Source: Rhodococcus sp. 1168
Lineage (GTDB): Bacteria > Actinomycetota > Actinomycetes > Mycobacteriales > Mycobacteriaceae
Length of the DNA stretch: 51,367 bases
Reading direction: 5' to 3'
Assembly (NCBI RefSeq): GCF_002091955.1
Contig: NZ_MKKY01000027.1
Location: forward strand, 1-51,367
The notes under the pieces are model-generated. The model saw only the letters and a program-made list of their open reading frames with translations. It was not told the DNA's origin and searched no databases. The position numbers were made by a program, and so were the translations under genes. Below, piece by piece: positions 38,216 through 46,394 of this stretch. The stretch's first letter is position 1. Every line of letters starts with the position of its first letter.

Positions 38216-39702
38216 GCCCCACTCGCAAACCCCGCCGGCGCAACCAACCACCCGACCCCGACCAACATCACGCCTGTGCACGGTGCAAGGACCACTACCC
38301 CACAGCCGCGCACTGGCCCGACGGCCCGGTCTGCACCTTCTGCTACCAGGCTGCCAAACGCGCAGAAGGCACATGCATGGCGTGCGGGCACATCGGAATG
38401 GTGCCCGGCCTGGACGAGGACCACATGCCATTGTGTCTGCGCTGCAGCGAAATACCGTTGGATCTGACGTGCACCCGATGCGGCACCGAGACCTGGCTGG
38501 CGAAAGCCAAAACCTGCTGGCGGTGCCTGCTCGACGACATCGTCCGCGACCTACTGTCCGGCCCAGATGGGGTTGTTCTCGAGTCGTTGGAGCCGCTGGC
38601 AACCGCCATCGTCACCATGCCCAGGGCGAACAGTGGCGTCACCTGGATTCGTGCGAATCCCAAGGTCCGAGAATTACTCGCTGCGCTGGGAGACGGGTCG
38701 GTCGACCCGACGCACGAAGCCCTCGACGCGCTGCCCCGCACACGCACCGTTGAGTACCTCCGAGGGTTGATGGTCGAGCATGGCGTCGTGCCTCCGCGGG
38801 ACCGACTGCTCGCCACCTACGAACGATGGCTTCACGACAAGCTCGCAACCACCGTCGACGACGACTCGAGGAAGATCGTTGAACGGTTCGGGCGGTGGCA
38901 CCACCTCCGGAAACTACGCGAGTACGCCGCGGCAGGTCCGGTGCGTACCGGATCCTTCCTGCGGGCGAAACAGTCTACGACAGTAGCGATTTCGTTCCTC
39001 AACTGGCTGAACGAGCGTGGGACCGCACTGGCCGACTGCAGCCAACACGACATCGACGCCTGGTACGCAACCGGCCCCTCCACCCGCCAACACGCGGAAC
39101 GATTCCTCTACTGGGCACGCTCGAACAAACTCACGCCCAAGCTGGCCGTTCCCCGCCACACAACAGGCACACACGAGCTGATCGGCGAGACCGAGCGACT
39201 GCACATAATCCGTACCTTGTTGCTGCACGACGACCTCCCCGCCGTCCACCGCATCGCCGGATGCCTACTCACCCTCTACGGCCAATCCATCACACGCATC
39301 GTCGCCCTGACCATCGACGACGTCCGATCCACAAGCAGCGCAGTCAGCGTGAAGCTGACCGATACCTGGGTCGAGCTGCCCGAACCGATCTCGCACCTCC
39401 TGCGCCAGCACCTGGAGAAACGACCCAATACCAATACCGCCAGCAATGCGACCTCGAGGTGGTTGTTCCCCGGCACCATGCCCGGCGAGCACCTCAACCG
39501 ACAGACCGTCATCGACGCACTCCGCTACGCCGGCATCCCGAGCCGCGCCGTCCGCAACAGCACCTGGCAGCAACTCGTCCGGCAAGCACCGCCGCAGGTA
39601 CTCGCCGACGCCCTCGGCATCAGTGCCACCACCGCGATGCAGCACGCGGAGCGAGCCGGCGCTGACTGGGCCCGTTACGCGTCGATCAGTCGCAAGCCCT
39701 AG
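38212..39702 (+). CDS. Zinc-ribbon protein with degenerate recombinase-like C-terminus, gene 3 of the island module
   Basis: 496 residues from GTG 38212, overlapping gene 2. The first 110 residues hold six CxxC pairs (Cys 22/25, 41/44, 55/58, 75/78, 87/90, 102/105), enough for three zinc ribbons. The remainder is helical and follows tyrosine-recombinase layout: a core-binding-like part (RQHAERFLYWARSNKLTPKL) then LTLYGQSITRIVALTIDDV. The His-x-x-Arg box is not seen and the final Tyr is unclear (DWARYASIS). It is likely a non-catalytic or altered partner of gene 1. Confidence 0.65.
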   Translation: MSPTRKPRRRNQPPDPDQHHACARCKDHYPTAAHWPDGPVCTFCYQAAKRAEGTCMACGHIGMVPGLDEDHMPLCLRCSEIPLDLTCTRCGTETWLAKAKTCWRCLLDDIVRDLLSGPDGVVLESLEPLATAIVTMPRANSGVTWIRANPKVRELLAALGDGSVDPTHEALDALPRTRTVEYLRGLMVEHGVVPPRDRLLATYERWLHDKLATTVDDDSRKIVERFGRWHHLRKLREYAAAGPVRTGSFLRAKQSTTVAISFLNWLNERGTALADCSQHDIDAWYATGPSTRQHAERFLYWARSNKLTPKLAVPRHTTGTHELIGETERLHIIRTLLLHDDLPAVHRIAGCLLTLYGQSITRIVALTIDDVRSTSSAVSVKLTDTWVELPEPISHLLRQHLEKRPNTNTASNATSRWLFPGTMPGEHLNRQTVIDALRYAGIPSRAVRNSTWQQLVRQAPPQVLADALGISATTAMQHAERAGADWARYASISRKP

Positions 39703-39765
39703 CTCAGCACGTCAGCCGAAGTCTCGAGGACGTCCGACTGTGGCACCAGTTTGCTCAGTGTTCAC

Positions 39766-39797
39766 TTGACCATTGATTCGGCAAGCATCAATATAGA
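39766..39797 (+). promoter_or_regulatory. Promoter and ArsR operator of the first ars operon
   Basis: A -35-like TTGACC (39766-39771) and a -10-like CAATAT/TATAGA (39789-39797) flank the inverted repeat ATTGAT-N9-ATCAAT (39772-39792). A repressor bound there would cover the promoter. The -10 lies only a few bases before the arsR ATG and no Shine-Dalgarno is seen, so the transcript is probably leaderless. Confidence 0.6.
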
Positions 39798-39800
39798 CGC

Positions 39801-40190
39801 ATGTCGAAACAAAGCCTGCCCATTGCGGTAGCGACCACAGGTGAGTGCTGTTCGCCGCTCATCCGTGAGCCACTGTCCACCGATTGGGCCGGAGACCTGG
39901 CCCGCATGTTCAAGGCCCTCGGCGACCCGGTTCGGTTGCGGCTCCTCAGCCTGGTGGCCAGCCATGCCGGCGGCGAGGCATGCGTCTGCGACATCTCCGA
40001 TTCGTTCGACCTGTCACAGCCCACGATCTCGCACCACCTCAAAGTCCTGAGAGAAGCCGGACTGCTGGACTGCGAGCGCCGCGGAACCTGGGTGTACTAC
40101 TGGGTGATTCCTGATGCGTTACAGCAGTTGTCGTCGGTCCTAGCGGCCGCCGACCCTACCGCTGACGATGCTGCGTTGGTGACCGCATGA
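39801..40190 (+). CDS. arsR: Arsenic-responsive repressor ArsR
   Basis: 129 residues, ArsR/SmtB winged helix (FKALGDPVRLRLLSLVASH, ACVCDISDSFDLSQPTISHH, LREAGLLDCERRGTWVYYWV). The Cys pair in ACVCDIS on the recognition-side helix, with further Cys in ECC near the N-terminus, would bind As(III) and release the operator. First gene of the operon, overlapping acr3 by four bases. Confidence 0.93.
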   Translation: MSKQSLPIAVATTGECCSPLIREPLSTDWAGDLARMFKALGDPVRLRLLSLVASHAGGEACVCDISDSFDLSQPTISHHLKVLREAGLLDCERRGTWVYYWVIPDALQQLSSVLAAADPTADDAALVTA

Positions 40191-41287
40191 GCACCGCCGC
40201 GAACACCTCCGATCACCCGGCTGTGGTCGGGAAGCTCTCCACCCTCGATCGATTCCTGCCCGTGTGGATCGGCGTCGCCATGGTCGTCGGTCTTGTCCTC
40301 GGCCGCATGATTCCGGGCATGAACGACGCACTGTCGTCGATCTCGATCGACGGTGTTTCGCTGCCGATCGCCATCGGTTTGCTGATCATGATGTATCCGG
40401 TGCTGGCGAAGGTCCGCTACGACCGCCTCGACACCGTCACCGGCGACAAACGCCTCCTCATCGGATCCCTGGTTCTCAACTGGGTACTCGGCCCAGCGCT
40501 AATGTTCGCCCTCGCCTGGCTCTTCCTCCCGGACCTGCCCGAATACCGCACCGGGCTGATCATCGTCGGTCTCGCACGCTGCATCGCGATGGTCATCATC
40601 TGGAACGACCTCGCCTGCGGCGACCGCGAGGCCGCCGCCGTGCTGGTGGCGATCAACTCGGTGTTCCAGGTGTTCATGTTCGCGGTCCTCGGATGGTTCT
40701 ATCTCTCGGTCCTACCGGGCTGGCTCGGCCTCGAGCAAACGACGATCGAGGCCTCACCCTGGCAGATCGCCAAATCGGTGCTGATCTTCCTCGGCATCCC
40801 CTTGATCGCCGGGTTCGCCTCGCGTTTCTTCGGTGAACGTGCCAAGGGCCGCGAATGGTACGAAGCGAAGTTCATCCCGAAGATCGGACCGTGGGCGCTC
40901 TACGGTCTGCTGTTCACCATCGTCATTCTCTTTGCACTGCAGGGGGACCGAATCACCTCGCAGCCCCTCGACGTGGTCCGCATCGCGCTTCCGCTGTTGG
41001 TGTACTTCGCGGTGATGTGGGGCGGCGGGTACGCCCTCGGTGCCGCGATGGGTCTTGGCTACGAACGCACCACGACGCTCGCGTTCACCGCCGCGGGCAA
41101 CAACTTCGAGCTCGCCATCGCCGTGGCCATCGCCACCTACGGAGCGACGTCCGGGCAAGCACTCGCCGGTGTCGTCGGGCCGCTCATCGAAGTACCGGTC
41201 CTCGTCGGCCTGGTCTACGTCTCGCTCGCTCTACGCAAGCGCTTCACCCCTCGCCCATCCGTGACGGCAGCGACAAAGGAGTCCTGA
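40187..41287 (+). CDS. acr3: Arsenite efflux transporter Acr3
   Basis: 366 residues, ten transmembrane segments. Acr3 motifs are present: LVLNWVLGPALMFALAW, the essential Cys region GLARCIAMVIIWNDLACGD, and TAAGNNFELAIAVAIATYGA with its conserved Glu. It exports As(OH)3 across the plasma membrane. ATGA overlap with arsR at the 5' end and a one-base overlap with the next gene show tight coupling. Confidence 0.95.
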   Translation: MSTAANTSDHPAVVGKLSTLDRFLPVWIGVAMVVGLVLGRMIPGMNDALSSISIDGVSLPIAIGLLIMMYPVLAKVRYDRLDTVTGDKRLLIGSLVLNWVLGPALMFALAWLFLPDLPEYRTGLIIVGLARCIAMVIIWNDLACGDREAAAVLVAINSVFQVFMFAVLGWFYLSVLPGWLGLEQTTIEASPWQIAKSVLIFLGIPLIAGFASRFFGERAKGREWYEAKFIPKIGPWALYGLLFTIVILFALQGDRITSQPLDVVRIALPLLVYFAVMWGGGYALGAAMGLGYERTTTLAFTAAGNNFELAIAVAIATYGATSGQALAGVVGPLIEVPVLVGLVYVSLALRKRFTPRPSVTAATKES

Positions 41288-41958
41288 TGTCCGACAGCGC
41301 AACCCATGACGACACCCGCGCACAACCCGAACTGCTCATGCCCCAAGCAGTCCTTTCCCGCACCGCGGAGAGGTTGTCGGAGAAGTACACCGGCATCTTC
41401 TCCCCGCAGACGGTGGAGCGGTACGTCTTCGAGTCCTATACCGCGCTGCGGCGGACCTCGAAGATTCACACGCACCTGACGATGCTGGCCGGACGCTTCG
41501 CAGCGGACCGCCTCACCGCTCTCGCTCAATCGCAGGGCGATGCGCCCAAGGAAGTACCCGAGGTGCTGTTCATCTGCGTCCACAACGCGGGCCGTTCGCA
41601 GATGGCCGCGGCGCTGCTCACCCACCGCGGTGCCGGCCGGGTCCATGTCCGCTCCGCCGGATCCGCACCGACACACGAGATCAACCCCGTTGTCGTCGAT
41701 GCAATGGCAGAACTGGGCCTCGACCTGGGCGATGCCTACCCGAAACCGCTGACCGACGATGTCGTCGCAGCCGCCGACGTCGTGGTCTCGATGGGGTGCG
41801 GGGATGCCTGCGCGATCTACCCGGGCAAACGCTACCTCGACTGGGAGCTCGACGACCCGGACGGCAAGTCCACCGAGGAGGTGCGCCGCATCCGTGACGA
41901 CCTCGACGCCCGCGTCGGCACACTCCTCACCGAACTGACGACGCCCGTTCCCGCCTGA
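41287..41958 (+). CDS. arsC: Arsenate reductase ArsC with N-terminal three-helix domain
   Basis: 223 residues. About 85 N-terminal residues form a helical domain (LSEKYTGIFSPQTVERYVFE, LTMLAGRFAADRLTAL) found in actinobacterial ArsC proteins; the LMW-PTP-like catalytic domain follows with P-loop CVHNAGRSQMAA (Cys-x5-Arg) and the second Cys pair in SMGCGDACAIYPG. It reduces arsenate to arsenite, in actinobacteria probably with mycothiol/mycoredoxin. It directly follows acr3. Confidence 0.92.
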   Translation: MSDSATHDDTRAQPELLMPQAVLSRTAERLSEKYTGIFSPQTVERYVFESYTALRRTSKIHTHLTMLAGRFAADRLTALAQSQGDAPKEVPEVLFICVHNAGRSQMAAALLTHRGAGRVHVRSAGSAPTHEINPVVVDAMAELGLDLGDAYPKPLTDDVVAAADVVVSMGCGDACAIYPGKRYLDWELDDPDGKSTEEVRRIRDDLDARVGTLLTELTTPVPA

Positions 41959-42009
41959 CGCAGCCAATCCCGCAGCGTCACCAACGACTGAAGAAGGGCT
42001 TCCAATCTC

Positions 42010-42432
42010 ATGTCCGACACACCCAGCGTGTTGTTCGTCTGCGTCCACAACGCGGGACGCTCGCAGATGGCCGCCGGATTCCTCACCCACCTCGGCGGCG
42101 ACGACGTCGAGGTCCGTTCCGCAGGTAGCGCGCCCGCGGAGTCCATCAACTCTGCGGCCGTCGAGGCCATGGCCGAGCTAGGCATCGACATCTCCTCTCA
42201 GACCCCGAAGATTCTCACCCCGGGCGCCGTCGAAACCTCCGACGTGGTCATCACCATGGGCTGCGGCGATGCATGCCCGGTGTTCCCCGGCGTGAGCTAC
42301 CGGGACTGGGCCCTGCCGGACCCGGCAGGTAAAGGCGTCGACGCAGTGCGTCCGATCCGCGACGAGATCAAGTCCCGAGTCGAGGACCTACTCGCTGAAC
42401 TGGTTCCAGCGCGTGCAGGGTCGCGTCGATGA
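42010..42432 (+). CDS. arsC: Arsenate reductase ArsC, second copy
   Basis: 140 residues, catalytic domain only: P-loop CVHNAGRSQMAAG and TMGCGDACPVFPG with the resolving cysteines, followed by YRDWALPDPAGKGVDAVRPI. It is not a recent copy of the previous gene, which it matches only in motifs. The remnant at 1914-2063 is from this shorter type. GAAGAAGGGC lies upstream; the stop overlaps the next gene (ATGA). Confidence 0.93.
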   Translation: MSDTPSVLFVCVHNAGRSQMAAGFLTHLGGDDVEVRSAGSAPAESINSAAVEAMAELGIDISSQTPKILTPGAVETSDVVITMGCGDACPVFPGVSYRDWALPDPAGKGVDAVRPIRDEIKSRVEDLLAELVPARAGSRR

Positions 42433-42836
42433 GCACACCGAGCGTGCTGTTCGTGTGTGTCAAGAACGGCGGCAAATCGCAGATGGCCGCCGGACTGATG
42501 CGCACAGCAGCCGGGGACACCGTCGAGGTGCATTCGGCCGGCACCAAGCCCGGTAGTGCGGTGAACGCGCTGTCCGCGGAGTCGTTGCTCGAGGTCGGTG
42601 TCGACCTCGCAGGCGAGCAACCGAAGCCGATCGACCCGGACCTGCTTGCGCGGATGGACTACGTCATCACCTTGGGCAGCGAAGCCACGGTCGACCGGAT
42701 CGACGGCCCGAGGTTCGAGAACTGGGACACCGACGAGCCGTCGGAGCGCGGGATCGACGGCATCGAGCGGATGCGACTCGTTCGCGACGACATCGCCGCC
42801 CGCGTCGACGATCTCGCTGCACGACTGCAGCACTGA
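42429..42836 (+). CDS. LMW phosphatase-like protein with Cys-x5-Lys loop
   Basis: 135 residues of the same fold as the ArsC pair, with LFVCVKNGGKSQMAAGLM at the P-loop. The catalytic Arg of Cys-x5-Arg is a Lys here, and the GCG-x-x-C resolving cysteines are replaced (TLGSEATVDRI). Such variants are seen in other actinobacterial ars loci, but their reaction is not established to my knowledge. It overlaps the second arsC by four bases. Confidence 0.8.
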   Translation: MSTPSVLFVCVKNGGKSQMAAGLMRTAAGDTVEVHSAGTKPGSAVNALSAESLLEVGVDLAGEQPKPIDPDLLARMDYVITLGSEATVDRIDGPRFENWDTDEPSERGIDGIERMRLVRDDIAARVDDLAARLQH

Positions 42837-42916
42837 CTCCTGCTTTCTTCCCATCCCGCACGCTCTCGCTCCACCTTCGTACGCCCGCACGCCTCTGCTC
42901 AGAAGGAGCACCTGTC

Positions 42917-44341
42917 ATGCCTGGACGCAAGATAGTCGCCATCGGCGGCAGCGACGCCGGAATCAGCGCAGCCCTCCGTGCCCGGGAACTCGACCCCACC
43001 GCCGAGGTCACCGTCGTCGTCGCCGACGCCTACCCCAACTTCTCGATCTGCGGAATTCCCTATTACGTCTCCGGTGAAGTCACACACTGGACAAATCTCG
43101 CTCACCGCACCGCCGAGGACCTCGCCGCCACCGGCATGCGAGTACTCACCGACACCCGCGCCACTGCCATCGACGTCCCCGGACAATCGCTCGCTGTCAC
43201 CGGCCCGGACGGCAACGACTTCTCGCTGGACTACGACGCATTGATCGTCGGCACCGGCGCTGTCAGCGCCCGCCCGCCCATTTCCGGTCTAACCGGACCG
43301 GACGCACTCGGCCCGAAAGACGGCGTGCACCTGCTCCATTCGATGGGCGACACGTTCGAGGTCATGGACTCGATCACCATCCGCGACCCGAAGACCGCAG
43401 TCATCATCGGCGCCGGATACATCGGCCTCGAGATGGCCGAAGGTCTCACCACCCGCGGTATCGCCGTCACCCAGATCGAAGCCCTCCCAGAAGTCCTCCC
43501 GACCGTCGACCCCGAGCTCGGTGCACTGGTGCATGCCGAACTCGAACGCGGCGGCGTCGAGGTCGTCACCGGCACGACGGTCTCCTCGATCGGCCGAGAC
43601 GGTCACGCGCTCACGGTCACCGCCGCGACATCGGCAGGAGAATCCCTGTCGCGGACGGTCGATCTGGTGCTCGTCGTGGTCGGGGTCCGCCCGGATGTCT
43701 CTCTCGCGGCCGATGCCGGTGCGCAGCTCGGCGACAAAGGCGCGATCGTCGTCGACGCCGGTATGCGCACGTCTCTGCCGAACGTGTTCGCAGCCGGGGA
43801 CTGCGTGGTCACCCATCATCGTCTGCTCGGGTCGACGTGGCTGCCGCTGGGCACCACCGCCCACAAACAGGGTCGGGTCGCCGGGGAGAACGCTCTCGGC
43901 GGTGACGCCGTGTTCGCGGGGAGCCTCGGCACCCAGGTGGTCAAAGTCTTCGACCTGGTCGCCGCCCGGACAGGTTTGCGTGAGCACGAAGCCCACGACG
44001 CCGGCACCGGGTGGATCCCGGTGTCGACCACCTCGACCCCGGACGATCACAAGGCCTACTACCCGGGTGCGACCCCGATCTCGATCCGTATCACCGGCGA
44101 CACGGCCACCGGACGACTGCTCGGGGCACAGCTGGTGGGACGACGGAGTGCCGAGATCTCCAAGCGCGTCGACACCTACGCCGCGGCACTGTTCCACGAG
44201 ATGACCGTCGACGCCGTCAGCGAACTCGACCTGTCCTACACCCCGCCCCTCGGATCACCCTGGGACGCGGTGCAAATGGCCACCCAGGCCTGGGTCAGGG
44301 AGCATCAGCTCGACGCTCAGCGCCGCACTGTCACAGTGTGA
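42917..44341 (+). CDS. FAD-dependent pyridine-nucleotide disulfide reductase (CoA-disulfide reductase/NADH oxidase-like)
   Basis: 474 residues. FAD site AIGGSDAGISAALRARELDP, the single redox Cys in FSICGIPYYVSGE, NAD(P)H site VIIGAGYIGLEMAEGL, and the second FAD motif NVFAAGDCV. The C-terminal dimerisation domain is intact. The single Cys is the pattern of CoA-disulfide reductases and Nox enzymes. In this operon it may recycle the thiol used by ArsC or handle oxidised thiols; this is inference. Confidence 0.82.
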   Translation: MPGRKIVAIGGSDAGISAALRARELDPTAEVTVVVADAYPNFSICGIPYYVSGEVTHWTNLAHRTAEDLAATGMRVLTDTRATAIDVPGQSLAVTGPDGNDFSLDYDALIVGTGAVSARPPISGLTGPDALGPKDGVHLLHSMGDTFEVMDSITIRDPKTAVIIGAGYIGLEMAEGLTTRGIAVTQIEALPEVLPTVDPELGALVHAELERGGVEVVTGTTVSSIGRDGHALTVTAATSAGESLSRTVDLVLVVVGVRPDVSLAADAGAQLGDKGAIVVDAGMRTSLPNVFAAGDCVVTHHRLLGSTWLPLGTTAHKQGRVAGENALGGDAVFAGSLGTQVVKVFDLVAARTGLREHEAHDAGTGWIPVSTTSTPDDHKAYYPGATPISIRITGDTATGRLLGAQLVGRRSAEISKRVDTYAAALFHEMTVDAVSELDLSYTPPLGSPWDAVQMATQAWVREHQLDAQRRTVTV

Positions 44342-45423
44342 CCCAACCTGACACTGCTACAACCGTGACCACCACCTCCACCGAGGTGGTGGTCATCGGC
44401 GGCGGCCAGGCCGCGCTCGCCGCCGGCTACTACCTGCGCCGCGCGAAACTCGACTTCGTGATCCTCGACGACCAGCCCGCACCGGGTGGGTCGTGGCAGG
44501 ACTACTGGCCCTCGCTGCACCTTTTCTCACCTGCGCAGTATTCGCACCTACCCGGGTGGCCGATGCCGCCGTGGCCGGACGGCTTCCCGCCCGCCTCACA
44601 CGTGGTGGACTACCTCACCGCCTACGAGACCAAGTACGACCTACCCGTCCGCCGGCCTGTCCGAGTGGACTCCGTGCACCGCAGCGCCGATGGCGGGTAC
44701 CGCGTCGACACCGACGCCGGCTCGATCGGTGCGGCGGCGATCATCAATGCCACCGGTACGTGGCCCCGCCCGTTCTGGCCGAGTTACCCGGGGATGCGGG
44801 ACTTCACCGGCGTTCAGTTGCATGCCGCCGACTACCGCACCCCCGAGCGATTCGAGGGTGTGCGTGTTGCTGTGGTCGGGGGCGGCAATTCGGCGGCGCA
44901 GATCCTCGCGGAGATCTCGACCGTCACCGAGACGCTGTGGTTCACCACCCGCGAGCCTAGGTTCCTGCCCGACGATGTCGACGGCCGCGTCCTGTTCGAT
45001 GTCGCCAGCGACCGAGCCCGTGTGCTGGCGAGCGGCGGTGACGATTCCGGCGGGGTCGCCGGGTTGGGCGACATCGTCATGGTCCCGCCCGTGAAAGAAG
45101 CACGTGATCGGGGTGTGCTGCACAGCCGACGAATGTTCACTGCGGTCGTGCCGGATGGTGTGACCGATGGGGAACAGACGGACAGGCTCGACGCGATCGT
45201 CTGGTGCACCGGCTTCCGGCCCGCCCTGCGGCACCTGCGTCCTTTGCATCTTCCGTCGACGGACACCTCGCCGATATCGTTGCATCACAATCATGTTCAG
45301 GATCAGCCGACGATGGTGTTTCTCGGTTACGGCGACTGGACCGGCGCGGCATCGGCCACGCTGATCGGGGTGGGCCGCACCGCACGTGCCGTGATCTCTG
45401 AGCTGGTGACAGCGCTGTCGTGA
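44338..45423 (+). CDS. Flavin-dependent monooxygenase, ArsO-like
   Basis: 361 residues from GTG 44338, overlapping the previous stop. Dinucleotide sites GGGQAALAAGYYLRRA (FAD) and VVGGGNSAAQILAEI (NADPH), with PGGSWQDYWPSLHLFSPAQY and the FMO-like INATGTWPRPFWP. Such genes are called arsO in ars operons. Possible actions are oxidation of an arsenical or thiol; substrate is not proven by sequence. Last gene of the operon; the convergent ArsR-GNAT gene follows. Confidence 0.78.
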   Translation: MTQPDTATTVTTTSTEVVVIGGGQAALAAGYYLRRAKLDFVILDDQPAPGGSWQDYWPSLHLFSPAQYSHLPGWPMPPWPDGFPPASHVVDYLTAYETKYDLPVRRPVRVDSVHRSADGGYRVDTDAGSIGAAAIINATGTWPRPFWPSYPGMRDFTGVQLHAADYRTPERFEGVRVAVVGGGNSAAQILAEISTVTETLWFTTREPRFLPDDVDGRVLFDVASDRARVLASGGDDSGGVAGLGDIVMVPPVKEARDRGVLHSRRMFTAVVPDGVTDGEQTDRLDAIVWCTGFRPALRHLRPLHLPSTDTSPISLHHNHVQDQPTMVFLGYGDWTGAASATLIGVGRTARAVISELVTALS

Positions 45424-45440
45424 ATGTACTGGTCGGGACA

Positions 45441-46292
45441 TCAGTCGGCGCGGCGTTCGAGGAGGACGGTGTCGCGCCACACCCCATCGAGCTGGGCGAT
45501 CCGCTCACGGATACCAACCGTTCGATACCCGGACGCGTGATGCAGGGCGATGCTGGCGCGGTTCTCGGGGAAGATCGAGGTCTGCAACATCCACAAGCCG
45601 TCAGCATCAGCCTCGGTGACCTGTCTGTGCATCAACGACTTTCCCACCCCACGGCCTCGAAATTCCTCGCCGACGTACACCGAATTCTCGGCCACCCCGC
45701 GGTAGCAGTCCCGGGCCGACACCGCCGTCAACGCCGCCCATCCGGCGACGTGGCCGTCGACGACGGCGACCCAGCGATGACCCAGCAACCATTTCTCGGC
45801 CAGTTGGTCCTGCGAGGGGACCTCGGTCTCGAACGTCGCGTTGCCGGTGGCGATTCCCTCGGAATAGATCCGCCGCACCGCATCCCAGTCGGCGTCCGTC
45901 ATCGCGCGTACGGTGACATCGGCCGGGAGGTCCGCCGGGCAGCATGGACGAGGGGTGAGCACCCCCATCACCGCGTCGGCGGCATGCGGCAGACCGGTGC
46001 AGCACGTCGGGTTCACCGACACGATCGTCGTTGTGCCTCTCTTACCGAGGGTCACGAAGCCGACGTCGGCGAGCTTACGGACGTGATGCGAGACCGTGGG
46101 TTGCCCGATCTCGAGCGCGTCGGCGAGCTTGCCGACGGCGATCCCTGCACCGGATCCGGCGACCAGATGCAGGATCCGCACCCGCATCGGCTCAGCCAGG
46201 CAGGCGAACCACTGGGCATACGTCGCCGCATCACCCGCCCCGAGCGGGGCGAGATCGATCGGCGCATCGACGAGCGGGGCGATAACGGTCAT
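45441..46292 (-). CDS. ArsR-GNAT (ArsN-like) fusion protein
   Basis: 283 residues from ATG 46292. Residues 1-110 are an ArsR winged helix (FACLAEPMRVRILHLVAGSG, LADALEIGQPTVSHHVRKL) with Cys pairs in NPTCCTGL and TPRPCC; residues about 130-283 are a GNAT N-acetyltransferase of the phosphinothricin/ArsN type (VRAMTDADWDAVRRIYSEGI, GRGVGKSLMHRQVTEAD, NRASIALHHASGYRTVG). ArsN acetylates the organoarsenical arsinothricin. The fusion would link sensing with detoxification. The promoter places its -10 six bases from ATG, so it is probably leaderless. Confidence 0.85.
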   Translation of the reverse strand: MTVIAPLVDAPIDLAPLGAGDAATYAQWFACLAEPMRVRILHLVAGSGAGIAVGKLADALEIGQPTVSHHVRKLADVGFVTLGKRGTTTIVSVNPTCCTGLPHAADAVMGVLTPRPCCPADLPADVTVRAMTDADWDAVRRIYSEGIATGNATFETEVPSQDQLAEKWLLGHRWVAVVDGHVAGWAALTAVSARDCYRGVAENSVYVGEEFRGRGVGKSLMHRQVTEADADGLWMLQTSIFPENRASIALHHASGYRTVGIRERIAQLDGVWRDTVLLERRAD

Positions 46293-46394
46293 CACCGAAG
46301 TATATCGATGCCTGTCGATGGTTGTCAGCATCGACGAGTATCGATACAGTCACCTCATAAGCATTGATGATCATCGATGAAAGGGAGTAAGAAG
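46293..46394. promoter_or_regulatory. Divergent promoter region with ArsR-type operators
   Basis: On the minus strand CTGACA (46323-46328) and TATACT (46299-46304), spacer 18, drive the ArsR-GNAT gene. On the plus strand TTGTCA and TACAGT with spacer 17 can drive the flavoprotein/MFS operon. Three imperfect ATCGAT-type repeats overlap both: ATCGATGCCTGTCGATGG, CATCGACGAGTATCGATAC and TTGATGATCATCGATGA, so one regulator can shut both directions. Confidence 0.6.

Noticed and set aside
36741..39702. RIT (recombinase in trio) element
   Set aside because: RIT elements have three full tyrosine recombinases; here the middle protein has 115 residues with a Cro-like HTH, so the class does not fit.
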